Assembly: GCA_964625745.1 (NCBI GenBank)
Contig: CAZVCJ010000030.1
Location: 1-32,774 of the forward strand
DNA length: 32,774 nucleotides
From: CAZVCJ01 sp964625745
GTDB lineage: Bacteria > Chloroflexota > Anaerolineae > VGOG01
Reading direction: 5' to 3'
Below, piece by piece: positions 1 to 8,550 of the stretch (within the stretch, counting starts at the first letter, position 1; every line of letters starts with the position of its first letter). The translations under genes and the position numbers were made by a program. Under the pieces are notes generated by a model that was given only the letters and a program-made list of their open reading frames with translations, did not search any database and was not told the origin of the DNA.

Positions 1-88
1 AGGTCTCCCGACCGAGGCGAAAGGGAATCGGCCAGGAAACCGTGGAGGTTTCCCGCACCCATCGCAAGTTACCGGGAGAATCTAATTG
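1..88 (+). other. Unassigned 5' edge, possible 3' end of an upstream gene
   Basis: This stretch before the first gene is too short to identify. The third forward frame is open from the edge to a TGA at 87-89 that overlaps the ATG at 89 (TGATG), as translationally coupled genes often do, so an upstream gene may end here. The first forward frame is also open throughout. A small perfect hairpin lies at 35-53 (GGAAACC, five-base loop, GGTTTCC). GGGAG at 74-78 is a good ribosome binding site for the gene at 89. Confidence 0.3.
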
Positions 89-2968
89 ATGAACGAGGAA
101 CTGTTCACCCGCGAAGAGGTCATGGCCGGGCTGCCCGTCAGACGGGCACGCGCCCTCCTCTTCCTCATCGAGAGCCGCACGGCGCATCTGGCAGCGCAAT
201 CGCGGCAGGCCATGGAGCGCTTCCTCACTGAAGAGACCGCCCAGGAGCGCGACCTCGCTTTCCTCGAGGCCTTCGCCCTGGGCCGCGATCCCCCTCTCCG
301 CCCCACTATTCAGGACATAGAGCGGTACGCCCCGCAGTGGGCGCCCCTGGCACCGGAGAACCCCAGAGTGCGAGCTGCCCTCGCCCACCTCCTGGGCCAG
401 AAGTACGACTTCACCTACCAGGCCGTGCCAGGCATCCGGGCGGCCCTGGGCCTGGACGAGGAAGCAGTACAGCAGGCTTACCATCGCCTGTACCACGAAC
501 CACTGAAAACCATCTTCGCGCCACGGCCCACACCGATTGACCGGCTGCGCTGGGCCTCTGCCGCTCTCGCGAAGCGGCTGGAAACCCTGCCGCCTTTCTG
601 GACCGCCTTCGCCCTGACCCTCACCGAGACCGTCGGCGCGGGCATCCTGGCCTTGCCCATTGCCCTGGCCGGTATCGGTCCACTGGCCGGCGTTGTGCTC
701 CTGGTCGTGCTGGGTCTGGTGAACGTGCTGACCATCGCCTTCATGGCCGAAGCTATCGCTCGCAGTGGCACCATCCGCTACGGCAAAGCCTTCACCGGCC
801 AAATGGTGAACGACTACCTGGGCAACATCGGATCCGTCATCCTATCAGTGGGAGTTACTGCCCTATGCTTCGTAGTTCTCCTGGCCTACTACGCCGGCTT
901 TTCGACCACCCTGGCAGACGCCACAGGCGTGCAGGCCGAGGTGTGGGCCGTGTTGCTTTTCCTCATCGGGCTGTACTTCCTGCGACGCGAGTCGCTCAGC
1001 GCCACTGTCGCCTCGGCGCTATTGGTGGGAGCGATCAACATCGGGCTGATCCTGATGCTTTCCCTACTTGCTTTCACCCACGTACGGTCAGAGAATCTCT
1101 TTTACGTGAATGTGCCTTTCCTCGACGGTCGCCCTTTCGAACCCGCAATTCTGCAACTGATCTTCGGCGTCGTCCTCGCGGCCTTCTTCGGACACATGTC
1201 GGTGAGCAACTGCGCCAAGGTTGTGCTCCGCCGTGACCCCAGCGCTCGCTCCCTGATCTGGGGCGCTGTGGCGGCACAGGCTACTGCCATAGTCATCTAT
1301 AGCTTATGGGTGTTGGCAGTTAATGGGGCAGTCGCGCCGCAGGTGTTGGCCAGCCAGTCTGGCACGGCACTGGCGGCCCTGGCCGCACAGATCGGCCCTA
1401 GCGTGCATATTCTGGGATCCATCTACGTTGCCCTCGGCGTAGCTATGGCTTCAATCCATTTCTCCCTCGCCCTGTTCAGCGTGGTCCGTGAACGACTCCC
1501 TACACAGCATCAGCCAACCGTAATGCTACCCCGGCGGCGGGGAAGGTTGATCTTTCGCCCGCGCGGCAAACCCAGCGGCAGCCCGCGCATCGGCCTGACC
1601 TACCTGGGACTGGTCGAGTCACCCGGACGTGCGCACCACCTCCAGTTCCGACTGGACATCCAATCAGGCGGCAAAACCCGCCGCCTGGAGATGGCCACTA
1701 CGGGCCGTTGGGAGGACACGGCACTACTCGACCAATTTCCAGACCTGCGCGAGCACGGAGTCCGTTTGACTCTGGAGGTACTGGATGCCAGTCAGGATAG
1801 CGTCCGCCTGCGAGTCAATTCACCGATGACCCTGACCTACGAGGGAGAATGGGATGCCACGGGTCTCCAGATGACCGATGTCCTGACGCTACCCGATCCC
1901 TCGCGCCAGCTCATCAACTGGATGATGCGCCAGGGAGAAGTAAGCCCGGCCGAGATGGTAGCGCACATCGGCCAGGACGAGGATGTTGCCCGCACCATGC
2001 TGGAGGATCTGATGGAGCAAGGCTTCGTGCGGGAAGTAGAGGTGGAAGGCGAGATACGCTACCGGCCTCAGCTTGCCCCCAAACGGGGACACCAGCTTCC
2101 CGATCACATCTGGCAAGCACTGGATATGGAGACAGTCTCCCCTTCTCCCCTCCCTCCTCCCTCCCCAACTCTCTTCGCCCGCCTGGGTGAACGCGGCCGT
2201 TTCTTCCTGTCAGCCAGCCCGGTGATCTTGGTCTTCCTGTTGGCCGAGGGACTTTTGCTAACCGGCAACGAATCGTTCCCAGGACCTCTTAGCCTCGTAG
2301 GCGTGATCGTTGTTTCGCTACTGGCCGGTACTTTCCCGGTTCTCCTGTTAGTCTCCAGCCGGCGTAAAGGCGATTTCGTGCCTGGGGTAGTCTACCGGTG
2401 GTTGGGTCACCCAATCCTCCTCATAGGCATCTACTCCCTGTACCTGACTAGCCTATTCCTCCACGCCCTGATCATCTGGCAGGGTTCCGCGGAGCGAGCG
2501 TGCGCCTTGTTAGCCAGCGTGCTGGTACTAGGAACGACCGTCGTCATGGCCCGCCGTGGGGCCTTCGCCCCACGCCTGGTGGTGGAGCTGCGGCAAGCTC
2601 CAAGCGAGGAAAGCAAGGGTGCCTTCGCCATCACCACCAGCGGTCAACCGGCGACGGCCGAGGTTCGGCTGGGATATCCGGAAGGCGAGCAACGCTACCA
2701 GGTCGCCACTGGAGAAGTGCCAGAGTCCTCCTCGCTGCGCTACGCCATCTTCCAGATACCCACCGAGCAAGCTCAAGAGCTCAAGGTGTGGGCGCACAAG
2801 ATCACACCTGAAGGAGACTCCGAGGGCCTGCCCGCGCTGTTGGAAGTGCAGTGCGGCGATGAGACGACGCAGTTTGACCTGAAGCTGACCGACGGGCAAG
2901 CGTTGATGCCCCTGACCGGCGAGTCGTGCCGGTTGGAGATCATGCTTTCGGAGCCGCCCGTTTCCTGA
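89..2968 (+). CDS. Large APC-type permease-like membrane protein with winged-helix-like insert, copy 1
   Basis: This encodes 959 residues if ATG 89 is used; a TTG just before it (86) is less likely, because the homologous second copy starts MNQELL and GGGAG sits 10 bases upstream of the ATG. Residues 1-165 are a soluble helical region of unknown family. About 167-470 are hydrophobic helices resembling amino-acid/tryptophan-tyrosine type permeases (opening PPFWTAFALTLTETVGAG). A cytoplasmic stretch follows, with a winged-helix-like segment near 606-665 (RQLINWMMRQGEVSPAEM). Four more hydrophobic helices lie at about 704-819, then a soluble C-terminal domain. Ordinary permeases of this family are roughly 400-500 residues, so this is about twice the size. 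The transported substrate is unknown. Its place before the protease and precursor, and a second copy near module D, suggest a role in product export or sensing. Confidence 0.75.
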   Translation: MNEELFTREEVMAGLPVRRARALLFLIESRTAHLAAQSRQAMERFLTEETAQERDLAFLEAFALGRDPPLRPTIQDIERYAPQWAPLAPENPRVRAALAHLLGQKYDFTYQAVPGIRAALGLDEEAVQQAYHRLYHEPLKTIFAPRPTPIDRLRWASAALAKRLETLPPFWTAFALTLTETVGAGILALPIALAGIGPLAGVVLLVVLGLVNVLTIAFMAEAIARSGTIRYGKAFTGQMVNDYLGNIGSVILSVGVTALCFVVLLAYYAGFSTTLADATGVQAEVWAVLLFLIGLYFLRRESLSATVASALLVGAINIGLILMLSLLAFTHVRSENLFYVNVPFLDGRPFEPAILQLIFGVVLAAFFGHMSVSNCAKVVLRRDPSARSLIWGAVAAQATAIVIYSLWVLAVNGAVAPQVLASQSGTALAALAAQIGPSVHILGSIYVALGVAMASIHFSLALFSVVRERLPTQHQPTVMLPRRRGRLIFRPRGKPSGSPRIGLTYLGLVESPGRAHHLQFRLDIQSGGKTRRLEMATTGRWEDTALLDQFPDLREHGVRLTLEVLDASQDSVRLRVNSPMTLTYEGEWDATGLQMTDVLTLPDPSRQLINWMMRQGEVSPAEMVAHIGQDEDVARTMLEDLMEQGFVREVEVEGEIRYRPQLAPKRGHQLPDHIWQALDMETVSPSPLPPPSPTLFARLGERGRFFLSASPVILVFLLAEGLLLTGNESFPGPLSLVGVIVVSLLAGTFPVLLLVSSRRKGDFVPGVVYRWLGHPILLIGIYSLYLTSLFLHALIIWQGSAERACALLASVLVLGTTVVMARRGAFAPRLVVELRQAPSEESKGAFAITTSGQPATAEVRLGYPEGEQRYQVATGEVPESSSLRYAIFQIPTEQAQELKVWAHKITPEGDSEGLPALLEVQCGDETTQFDLKLTDGQALMPLTGESCRLEIMLSEPPVS

Positions 2969-3015
2969 GATATGCTACCGCTCGCAATAATTGACCATCG
3001 GGCGCACGAAAGAGA

Positions 3016-3045
3016 ACCATGGAGGTTTGTGGAAACCTCCGTGGT
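3016..3045 (+). terminator. Strong hairpin after permease 1, terminator-like
   Basis: ACCATGGAGGTTT pairs with AAACCTCCGTGGT across a four-base GTGG loop, giving 13 pairs including one G-T wobble. It lies 48 bases after the permease stop and is followed by CTTGTTGAT, which has only a weak T-run. It could be a terminator or a dispersed palindrome; the hairpin at 35-53 shares the GGAGGTTT/GGAAACC core. It lies upstream of the promoter candidate for the protease gene, so it probably separates two transcripts. Confidence 0.5.
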
Positions 3046-3098
3046 CTTGTTGATCACGTACGCCACCGCGTCCGCAGCAGAATCCCTCCGCTCTGAAT

Positions 3099-3127
3099 TT
3101 GCCAAACAACCCCGGAAGTGATAGAAT
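3099..3127 (+). promoter_or_regulatory. Sigma-70-type promoter for M50 protease copy 1
   Basis: TTGCCA (3099-3104) and TAGAAT (3122-3127) are separated by exactly 17 bases. Transcription would begin near 3134, about 85 bases ahead of the GTG at 3220. The position supports 3220 rather than 3118 as translation start, because 3118 lies inside the promoter. Confidence 0.55.
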
Positions 3128-3205
3128 ACCACCAGGCCACAACGACCCTTTTTTGGACGCTCCCTGTGACTAATATGACCTTGGATGTTGCGTATTTGAG
3201 AATGT

Positions 3206-3214
3206 GGGAGGAGG
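3206..3214 (+). promoter_or_regulatory. Ribosome binding site that sets the start of M50 copy 1
   Basis: GGGAGGAGG lies five bases before GTG 3220. It is the only strong site upstream of the conserved part of the protein and decides the start. Confidence 0.75.
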
Positions 3215-3219
3215 ACAGA

Positions 3220-4527
3220 GTGTCTGCTGAGAATGTAGAATCCGCCTCTCTGTGGGACAAGCTGGGACAGAGAGTCGAAGAGACACCGGGCGAGGCGGTG
3301 CTCGACCTGTGGGAGCTCCTGGGCGCTAAGGTGGACTTCGCCAAATACAAGCCCAGGCGCATCAACATCTACGAGTTGATAGAGGGCCGGACAGCCCAGG
3401 GCCAGGTCTATTACACGGTGAAGAACCCCGCTGCAGGAACCTATTTGCAATTTGGGGAACAGGAGCTCTTTCTCTGGAACATGATGGACGGCGAGCACTC
3501 CGTCAGGGACATGTCCATCTCCTTCCTGTTGAAATTCGGAGCCCTCCCCATCGAGATGATTATCAACATGCTGGCCACTCTGCAAAGCAAATCCTTCCTG
3601 GAGAAGAAGCCCGTCAACCTCTATCGGAAGACGACCCAGACGCTAGCGAAGCGCGCCATGCAAAGCAAAAGCGTGCTATATTCGACCGGCTTGAAGGTTA
3701 TCGGACTCGTCCTCAAAGCCTTCTTTTGGATGTTGGGAGGCAATATCGTTACCCTGCGGAACATTGATCGGCCGGTGAGCGTTTTCTATCGTCGGGGGGG
3801 CAGGTTGCTGTTTCACCGGCTGGCTCAATATGCGTATGTCGCGCTCGTCATCCTGGGAATCGCCACCCTCTTTGTTGGATCTTCACACTCTCAGGGCAAC
3901 GCGGCCATAGGGGCCTCGACCATTTTCTTTATTTACCTGGGCCTGATAGGAACTATCTTGATTCACGAAGCAGCCCACGCTTTGACCTGCAAACACTATG
4001 GACGAGAAGTCAAAGATGCGGGGCTTTCTTTCTACTTGCTAGCAGCTTTTGTTGACACCACCGACATGTGGATGGAGCCAGATCGTAAGCATCGCATGGC
4101 CGTTTCCTGGGCCGGCCCCTATTCCAACCTCATCCTGGGAGCGCTCTGCTCTCTGGGCATCCTCGCGGCTCCCTGGCCTGAGGTTGACATTGTCCTGACC
4201 AGTTTGGCTACAGTGAACTTCCTCCTCTTCTTCACGAACCTCAACCCCCTCCTGGAGTGGGATGGCTACTATATGCTGATGGACTATTTGGAGATCCCCT
4301 GCCTGCGCAAGCGATCCCTGGACTTCGTGAGGAACCATCTTGGGGGCAAATTGAAGGCCAGAGCGAGCTTCAATCGGGAAGAGAAGATCTTCGCCGTGTT
4401 CGGACTATTGGCCGGCCTGTGGATCGCCATAATCATAGTAGCGTTCGTCATCTTCCTGCCGCAGCGGATCATCGGCCGGGTGAATTCGATCGCAGGATGG
4501 GTGAGCAAGTTCCTATCGCGTCTGTAG
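3220..4527 (+). CDS. PqqD-like domain fused to M50 (site-2 type) metalloprotease, copy 1
   Basis: A 435-residue protein from GTG 3220. The frame is open from 3118, but that upstream part overlaps a promoter and is not shared with copies 2 and 3. Residues 40-130 look like a PqqD-type leader-binding domain (LFLWNMMDGEHSVRDM). The rest is a multi-pass membrane protease with zinc motif HEAAH (H249) and a distal NPLLEWDG motif (N342, D348), the usual pair of M50 site-2 proteases. It ends sooner than copy 3. It sits 65 bases ahead of precursor 1, so the likely role is to bind the leader and cleave the precursor at or in the membrane. The fold is clear; the substrate assignment is inference from the neighbourhood. 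Confidence 0.85.
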   Translation: MSAENVESASLWDKLGQRVEETPGEAVLDLWELLGAKVDFAKYKPRRINIYELIEGRTAQGQVYYTVKNPAAGTYLQFGEQELFLWNMMDGEHSVRDMSISFLLKFGALPIEMIINMLATLQSKSFLEKKPVNLYRKTTQTLAKRAMQSKSVLYSTGLKVIGLVLKAFFWMLGGNIVTLRNIDRPVSVFYRRGGRLLFHRLAQYAYVALVILGIATLFVGSSHSQGNAAIGASTIFFIYLGLIGTILIHEAAHALTCKHYGREVKDAGLSFYLLAAFVDTTDMWMEPDRKHRMAVSWAGPYSNLILGALCSLGILAAPWPEVDIVLTSLATVNFLLFFTNLNPLLEWDGYYMLMDYLEIPCLRKRSLDFVRNHLGGKLKARASFNREEKIFAVFGLLAGLWIAIIIVAFVIFLPQRIIGRVNSIAGWVSKFLSRL

Positions 4528-4592
4528 GTGTTTGCTCCTTTGAGATTATCCAAAGGCTTGATCAGGCAAGTGACGAAAGGAGGTGAGAAGAA

Positions 4593-4874
4593 ATGGCTGA
4601 GATATCAGAGAAGCAGTTGAAGGTGCTGGAAAAGCTGATCGGCGATGAGGAGTTCCGCACTGGTTTCTTCGAAGACCCAGATGCCGCCGTAGCCAAGGCG
4701 GGCATCGAGCTCAACGAGGAAGAGCTGGCTGGGCTGAAAGGGCTTGACCTTGTGACGTTGGGCACTACACTCACTGACCTCGACGTGCGGCTTTCCAAGA
4801 GCGTGGGAGTAATGGACGTGGCATCGGGCGTATTGGGTGTGGTGCAGTCATTGGTGAGCTCCCAGACAAGTTAG
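4593..4874 (+). CDS. RiPP precursor 1, Nif11/NHLP-type leader with Cys-free hydrophobic tail
   Basis: A 93-residue peptide with a strong ribosome site (AAAGGAGGTG) before ATG 4593. The leader contains DEEFRTGFFEDPDAAV and then GIELNEEELAGLKGLDL, the pattern of nitrile-hydratase/Nif11-like leaders. It ends in LDVRLSK, matching LDKRFSK and LDERLSK in the other two precursors. The tail after this motif is about 24 residues, rich in Gly, Val and Ser (SVGVMDVASGVLGVVQSLVS...), with no Cys, so thioether or disulphide products are ruled out. An amphipathic helical or cyclised peptide is possible. It lies between the M50 protease and the M16 protease. There is no obvious GG or GA cleavage site. Confidence 0.8.
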   Translation: MAEISEKQLKVLEKLIGDEEFRTGFFEDPDAAVAKAGIELNEEELAGLKGLDLVTLGTTLTDLDVRLSKSVGVMDVASGVLGVVQSLVSSQTS

Positions 4875-4934
4875 AAGACTCACCTTACGAGAGGAAAACT
4901 CCCTGGTTACGGTCATGAAACCAGCCGGTGCGAG

Positions 4935-4966
4935 TGTGGGGGTGGCCAGTCGTGGTCACCCCCACA
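4935..4966 (+). terminator. Long GC hairpin between precursor 1 and M16 protease
   Basis: TGTGGGGGTGGCCA pairs with TGGTCACCCCCACA over a GTCG loop, giving 14 pairs including one G-T wobble. The T-run after it is poor, so it is more likely an attenuator or mRNA-stabilising stem than a full terminator. This arrangement commonly lets a small precursor be made in excess over the enzymes downstream. Confidence 0.6.
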
Positions 4967-4998
4967 TTCCACTACTCTAAGCCCTGCAGGAGAATCCA

Positions 4999-6234
4999 AT
5001 GGAATACTCTGAAATCATCCTCACTAACGGCCTGCGCGTGGTGTGCCTGGAGCGGCCAGAGACGCCCACGGTGGCTATCAAAGTGCTGGTCAAGTGCGGC
5101 AGCCGCCACGATGGGGACAAGCACGGCCTGGCCCACGCTTTGGAGCACCTGTTTTTCAAAGGCACCGAGGGCCGTACCACTCAGCAGATTTACCACGCCG
5201 TGGAAGGGGTGGGGGGACAGATTGACGCCCAAACCGCCAAGGAATATACGGCGTTCAGCGTCGTTACCCAGGACCGGTTTCTCCGGCGGGGATTAGAGGT
5301 GCTGGCCGATATCGTGCGTCATCCTCGCCTGGACAAGACGGCCTTCTTGAAAGAGAAACTGGTCATCCTGGAGGAGATGAGGCGCCGTGCCGACCAGCGC
5401 CAGGCTATCTGGGATTTCTACGCTGGGACCCTGTGGCAAACCCATCCCCTGAAAGACCGCGTGCTGGGCTACAAAGAAGACCTCCTCGAGCTAACCATAG
5501 AGCACCTGCGCCAGCATCACACCACCTTCTTCGTTCCCTCCAACACGGTCATCGCCATAGCTGGAAACGTAACCCTGGAGGATGCTCTGGCTGTCATCGT
5601 CGAGTTCTTCGGCGATTGGGAGGGCGAGCCGCCCTCCTTTCCCCCGGTTCCCCCTGAGCCCCCTTTGAGCGACAAGCGAGAGGCCTGGATTGAGAGAGAC
5701 GTGAGTCAGGTTCACCTCCTCCTGGGCTGGCCAGCGGTGGACATGACCCACCCCGACCGCCATCCCCTGAAGGTCATTGGCCGCCTGTTGGGTGTGGGAG
5801 GCAGTTCTCGCCTCTACCAGCGGTTGCGGGAAGAGCAGCCACTGGCCTACACCGTGGCCACCGCCGCCGCCACCTACGAGGACATCGGCCACTTCGCCAT
5901 CTACACCGCCTGCCAGCCAGAGAGGGTGGACACTGTTCGCACCGCCATATTCGAGGAAATGGCACGCTTGAGGGAACAGCCCGTTGACGACGAGGAGTTG
6001 GAGTGCGTCAAAACCAGCTATGAAGGATCGTTAGCGGTCAATTTCGAGACCAACCTGCAGATAGCCAGCATTCACGGTGTGGAGGCTCTGTTGGATCGCA
6101 TTGAGCCTTTTGAGGAAGCCGTTCGTCGGATCAACGCTGTGACCCAGGAGGACGTCCTCCGCGTGGCCCAGCAGTACTTCGATCCGGATCGCTACGTCAG
6201 CGTGGCCATGGGGCCTAAACCGGCCAGCGTTTAG
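4999..6234 (+). CDS. M16 family zinc protease (insulinase/processing-peptidase-like)
   Basis: A 411-residue protein with GCAGGAG ahead of ATG 4999. The inverted zinc motif HALEH is at H46-E49-H50, and the third ligand is probably the Glu at about residue 126 in VILEEMRR. The second half has the substrate-binding Arg/Tyr region (GGSSRLYQRLREEQPLAYT, near 268-286). Length and two-lobe layout fit a single-chain M16B peptidase with both active-site and Arg/Tyr parts. There is no signal peptide, so it is likely cytoplasmic. It directly follows precursor 1 across a hairpin and is a good candidate to trim the leader or degrade freed leader. A general housekeeping role cannot be excluded. Confidence 0.88.
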   Translation: MEYSEIILTNGLRVVCLERPETPTVAIKVLVKCGSRHDGDKHGLAHALEHLFFKGTEGRTTQQIYHAVEGVGGQIDAQTAKEYTAFSVVTQDRFLRRGLEVLADIVRHPRLDKTAFLKEKLVILEEMRRRADQRQAIWDFYAGTLWQTHPLKDRVLGYKEDLLELTIEHLRQHHTTFFVPSNTVIAIAGNVTLEDALAVIVEFFGDWEGEPPSFPPVPPEPPLSDKREAWIERDVSQVHLLLGWPAVDMTHPDRHPLKVIGRLLGVGGSSRLYQRLREEQPLAYTVATAAATYEDIGHFAIYTACQPERVDTVRTAIFEEMARLREQPVDDEELECVKTSYEGSLAVNFETNLQIASIHGVEALLDRIEPFEEAVRRINAVTQEDVLRVAQQYFDPDRYVSVAMGPKPASV

Positions 6235-6447
6235 AAGAGCGGGCTTGATGACATTGACTACACCAAGTTGCGAGCCCGGGCTGGGGCAGAACGGGGCGAT
6301 GTCTAGTCCAGGGTAGTACTCCCGTCGAGCAATGGGCCAAAAATAAAAGGAGCCAAGAGGGGGTGAGAATATGTGATGTAAGCTATGAGATTGGCTAATC
6401 CCAAGATGAGAGACTTTGCACCACACTATTTAACCAGGAGGTAAATC

Positions 6448-7647
6448 GTGAAACTCAAGTCGAAGCATAAGATCACAGGTTTGGCATTGCTCGCAGCGCT
6501 ACTTCCTGCGCTGGTGATGTCAATCCTTTTCACTGTCCAGAAGGGCCAGGTCACCTCAAAGGTCAGTGATGAGTTGGATGTGCTTGGCCGACGGAATATC
6601 GCGCAGATTGCCCAGGACGCATATGCCTTGTGCGAAACTGCGAACGATATGACACAGCAGCAGGTAGACCGCAGCCTAAACGTTGCCAGGGATATCCTGA
6701 CCCAAAGTGGACAAGTGGAACTGTCTTCAGAAACAGTGTCCTGGGAAGCGATCAATCAGTTTTCCAAGGAGTCCACTTCAATAGCGCTGCCAAAGATGAC
6801 CGTCGGCGGGGTATGGCTGGGGCAAAACCGGAATATGGCAGAGACGACGCCCGTGGTAGACGAAGTCGTAAGGCTCGTCGGTGGCGATGGCGCCATTTTC
6901 CAGCGCATGAATGAACGAGGAGACATGTTGCGAGTAGCCACCAGTGTGGAAGCACTTGACCATACCAGAGCTATCGGCACCTACATTCCTGCGATCAACC
7001 CAGATGGAGAACCGAACGCGGTGATTTCCACTGTTTTGAGGGGAGAAGCATACCGTGGACGGGCATACGCGGTGAATGCCTGGTACATCACTGCTTACGA
7101 GCCTATCAGGGATAAGGAGAGAAAAATCATTGGCATACTCGCCGTGGGTATCAAGCAGGAAGAGATGCTGGGAGGTGTGCGCCAGGCGATCATGCAGGCC
7201 AGAGTTGGCGAGACGGGGTATGTGTGGGTCGTGGGCGGCACAGGTGATGACCAGGGACATTACATTATCTCCAAGGGCGGTCAACGCGACGGGGAAGACA
7301 TCTGGGAGGCGCAGGATGCGGACGGCAACCTTTTCGTCCAATCCATGGTTAGCAAGGCCCTTGCTGCCTGGGAAGGGGAGGTGAGTTATGAACGCTACCC
7401 CTGGCAAAACCCGGGTGAACCTGAGGCCAGGATGAAGATTTCAGCGGTCACTTACTTTGGACCCTGGGATTGGGTGATTGGCGCTGGCGTCTACGAAGAT
7501 GAGCTTTTTCGGGTACGAAATACGGTGGAATCCGGCTTGTCCAGCCTACTTTCGTGGGCGCTGGTTGGTGGGTTGATCGCGTTGGGGATAGTGGCGGTCC
7601 TGGCATTCTTTGTCGGTGGTGAAATCGCCAAGTCAGGCCGCGACTAA
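6448..7647 (+). CDS. Cache-domain membrane sensor, apparently lacking its output part
   Basis: A 399-residue protein (AGGAGG before GTG 6448). It has an N-terminal membrane helix, a large extracytoplasmic Cache_3/Cache_2-type double sensor (second half with ARVGETGYVWVVG and FGPWDWVIGAGVY), a second membrane helix near the end, and then only about ten residues. Relatives normally continue into HAMP and a chemotaxis or kinase domain, absent here. Its TAA stop falls on the first bases of the foldback element at 7645-7870, so the protein may have been cut short by that insertion, although no HAMP remnant is visible on the far side. It may still bind a ligand, but no signalling output is encoded. 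Confidence 0.8.
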   Translation: MKLKSKHKITGLALLAALLPALVMSILFTVQKGQVTSKVSDELDVLGRRNIAQIAQDAYALCETANDMTQQQVDRSLNVARDILTQSGQVELSSETVSWEAINQFSKESTSIALPKMTVGGVWLGQNRNMAETTPVVDEVVRLVGGDGAIFQRMNERGDMLRVATSVEALDHTRAIGTYIPAINPDGEPNAVISTVLRGEAYRGRAYAVNAWYITAYEPIRDKERKIIGILAVGIKQEEMLGGVRQAIMQARVGETGYVWVVGGTGDDQGHYIISKGGQRDGEDIWEAQDADGNLFVQSMVSKALAAWEGEVSYERYPWQNPGEPEARMKISAVTYFGPWDWVIGAGVYEDELFRVRNTVESGLSSLLSWALVGGLIALGIVAVLAFFVGGEIAKSGRD

Positions 7648-7870
7648 TACCAATTGCCCATTCAAGCACCGTAAATCATGAGGTAAGCGCCGGTTGAGTA
7701 GCTGCGAGTTATAGCGAGCAGCGTATCGAAACCAAGCGTCCCTGCACGCTTCGTGCCCTTGGTTTCGATACGGCCTTTGGCCTACCCTTCGATACGCTTC
7801 GCTACTCAGGGCGGCGCTCAACCGGCGGGCACTCGCTTATTCATGGTGCTTCATGCAACAATTGGTATAA
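7645..7870. mobile_element. Foldback MITE-like element
   Basis: The ends are imperfect inverted repeats: TAATACCAATTG on the left and CAATTGGTATAA on the right. Matching blocks inside each arm include AAGCACC, CGCCGGTTGAG and CGTATCGAA. The centre holds a perfect 15-base inverted pair (7722-7736 with 7758-7772) and the palindrome GGCCTTTGGCC (7772-7782). No transposase is encoded, so it would need one in trans. With its flanks it fills the otherwise gene-free stretch between the Cache sensor and the next gene. Confidence 0.7.
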
Positions 7871-7958
7871 CAGTTAAGGTCATGGCGCCCTTTTTCTACT
7901 GTGCCACAAGGCGCAGCACAACCCCAGCGCGATGCTGAGAATCACAGAGGAGGTTAAA

Positions 7959-8537
7959 ATGCAAGGAGCAACACTTTTGGGTGTAATACACTTTCTGATC
8001 GAGTTGTTTGTCCTCCTGGTGGCCTTCGGTCTGGCGTACCGGTATTGGCAGGGCTACAACCGGCTTCGCCGGAAGGGGTGGCTCAAAGCCGGCATAGGCT
8101 TCGCTGCCATCGGAGTCAGCGGCGTCATTCACTCCTTCACCCTGACCGGTGACGTGTACGTCTGGACGGTGTTCGTGGGTCGAATCCTGGGCTACGCGCT
8201 GATCCTGTGGAGCCTGTGGGACCAGCGCCACGAGGCGGAGCTGACAGTGGCGGCCATTTCCATCGCCACCTGGCAGCGACCGTTGTACGCGGTGACAGCA
8301 CTGGTGGCCCTTGGGGCAACCTGCCTGGCCTATCAGCGCTATCAGGCGACTCAGAACCGCGGCGACCGAATCTACGCTCTCGCCTTCGCTGCCCTGCTGA
8401 TCAGCGAGGTCCTGTTCGTGCTCAGCGTGCCGGGCGTCTACGACCTGTGGTGGAAACTGGCCCACCTCATGAAGCTCATCGGGTTCGCGGGGCTTGGGGT
8501 CTACCTGGTGAAAGAGATGGGGACAACGACAGACTAA
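7959..8537 (+). CDS. Six-helix integral membrane protein of unknown function
   Basis: A 192-residue protein. ATG 7959 was chosen over the ATG at 7932 because AGAGGAGG (7946-7953) lies five bases before it. It has six hydrophobic helices, starting with LLGVIHFLIELFVLLVAFGL and ending with KLIGFAGLGVYLVKE, short loops and no recognised catalytic motif. It ends 13 bases before M50 copy 2, so the two are very likely cotranscribed. I do not recognise the family; a partner of the M50 protease or a small immunity-type or sensor membrane protein are possibilities only. Confidence 0.7.
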   Translation: MQGATLLGVIHFLIELFVLLVAFGLAYRYWQGYNRLRRKGWLKAGIGFAAIGVSGVIHSFTLTGDVYVWTVFVGRILGYALILWSLWDQRHEAELTVAAISIATWQRPLYAVTALVALGATCLAYQRYQATQNRGDRIYALAFAALLISEVLFVLSVPGVYDLWWKLAHLMKLIGFAGLGVYLVKEMGTTTD

Positions 8538-8550
8538 CGAGGAATGGAAG

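Noticed and set aside
3118..3219. N-terminal extension of M50 copy 1 from GTG 3118
   Set aside because: It overlaps a TTGCCA/TAGAAT promoter, is absent from the other two copies, and GTG 3220 has a far stronger ribosome site.
2773..3585. 270-codon open frame on the - strand
   Set aside because: It overlaps the ends of two strongly supported + strand genes and includes the hairpin and promoter between them; its protein has no recognisable motif.
6385..6438. 17-codon upstream open frame ending in the ribosome site of the Cache gene
   Set aside because: No ribosome site, no resemblance to anything; likely chance.
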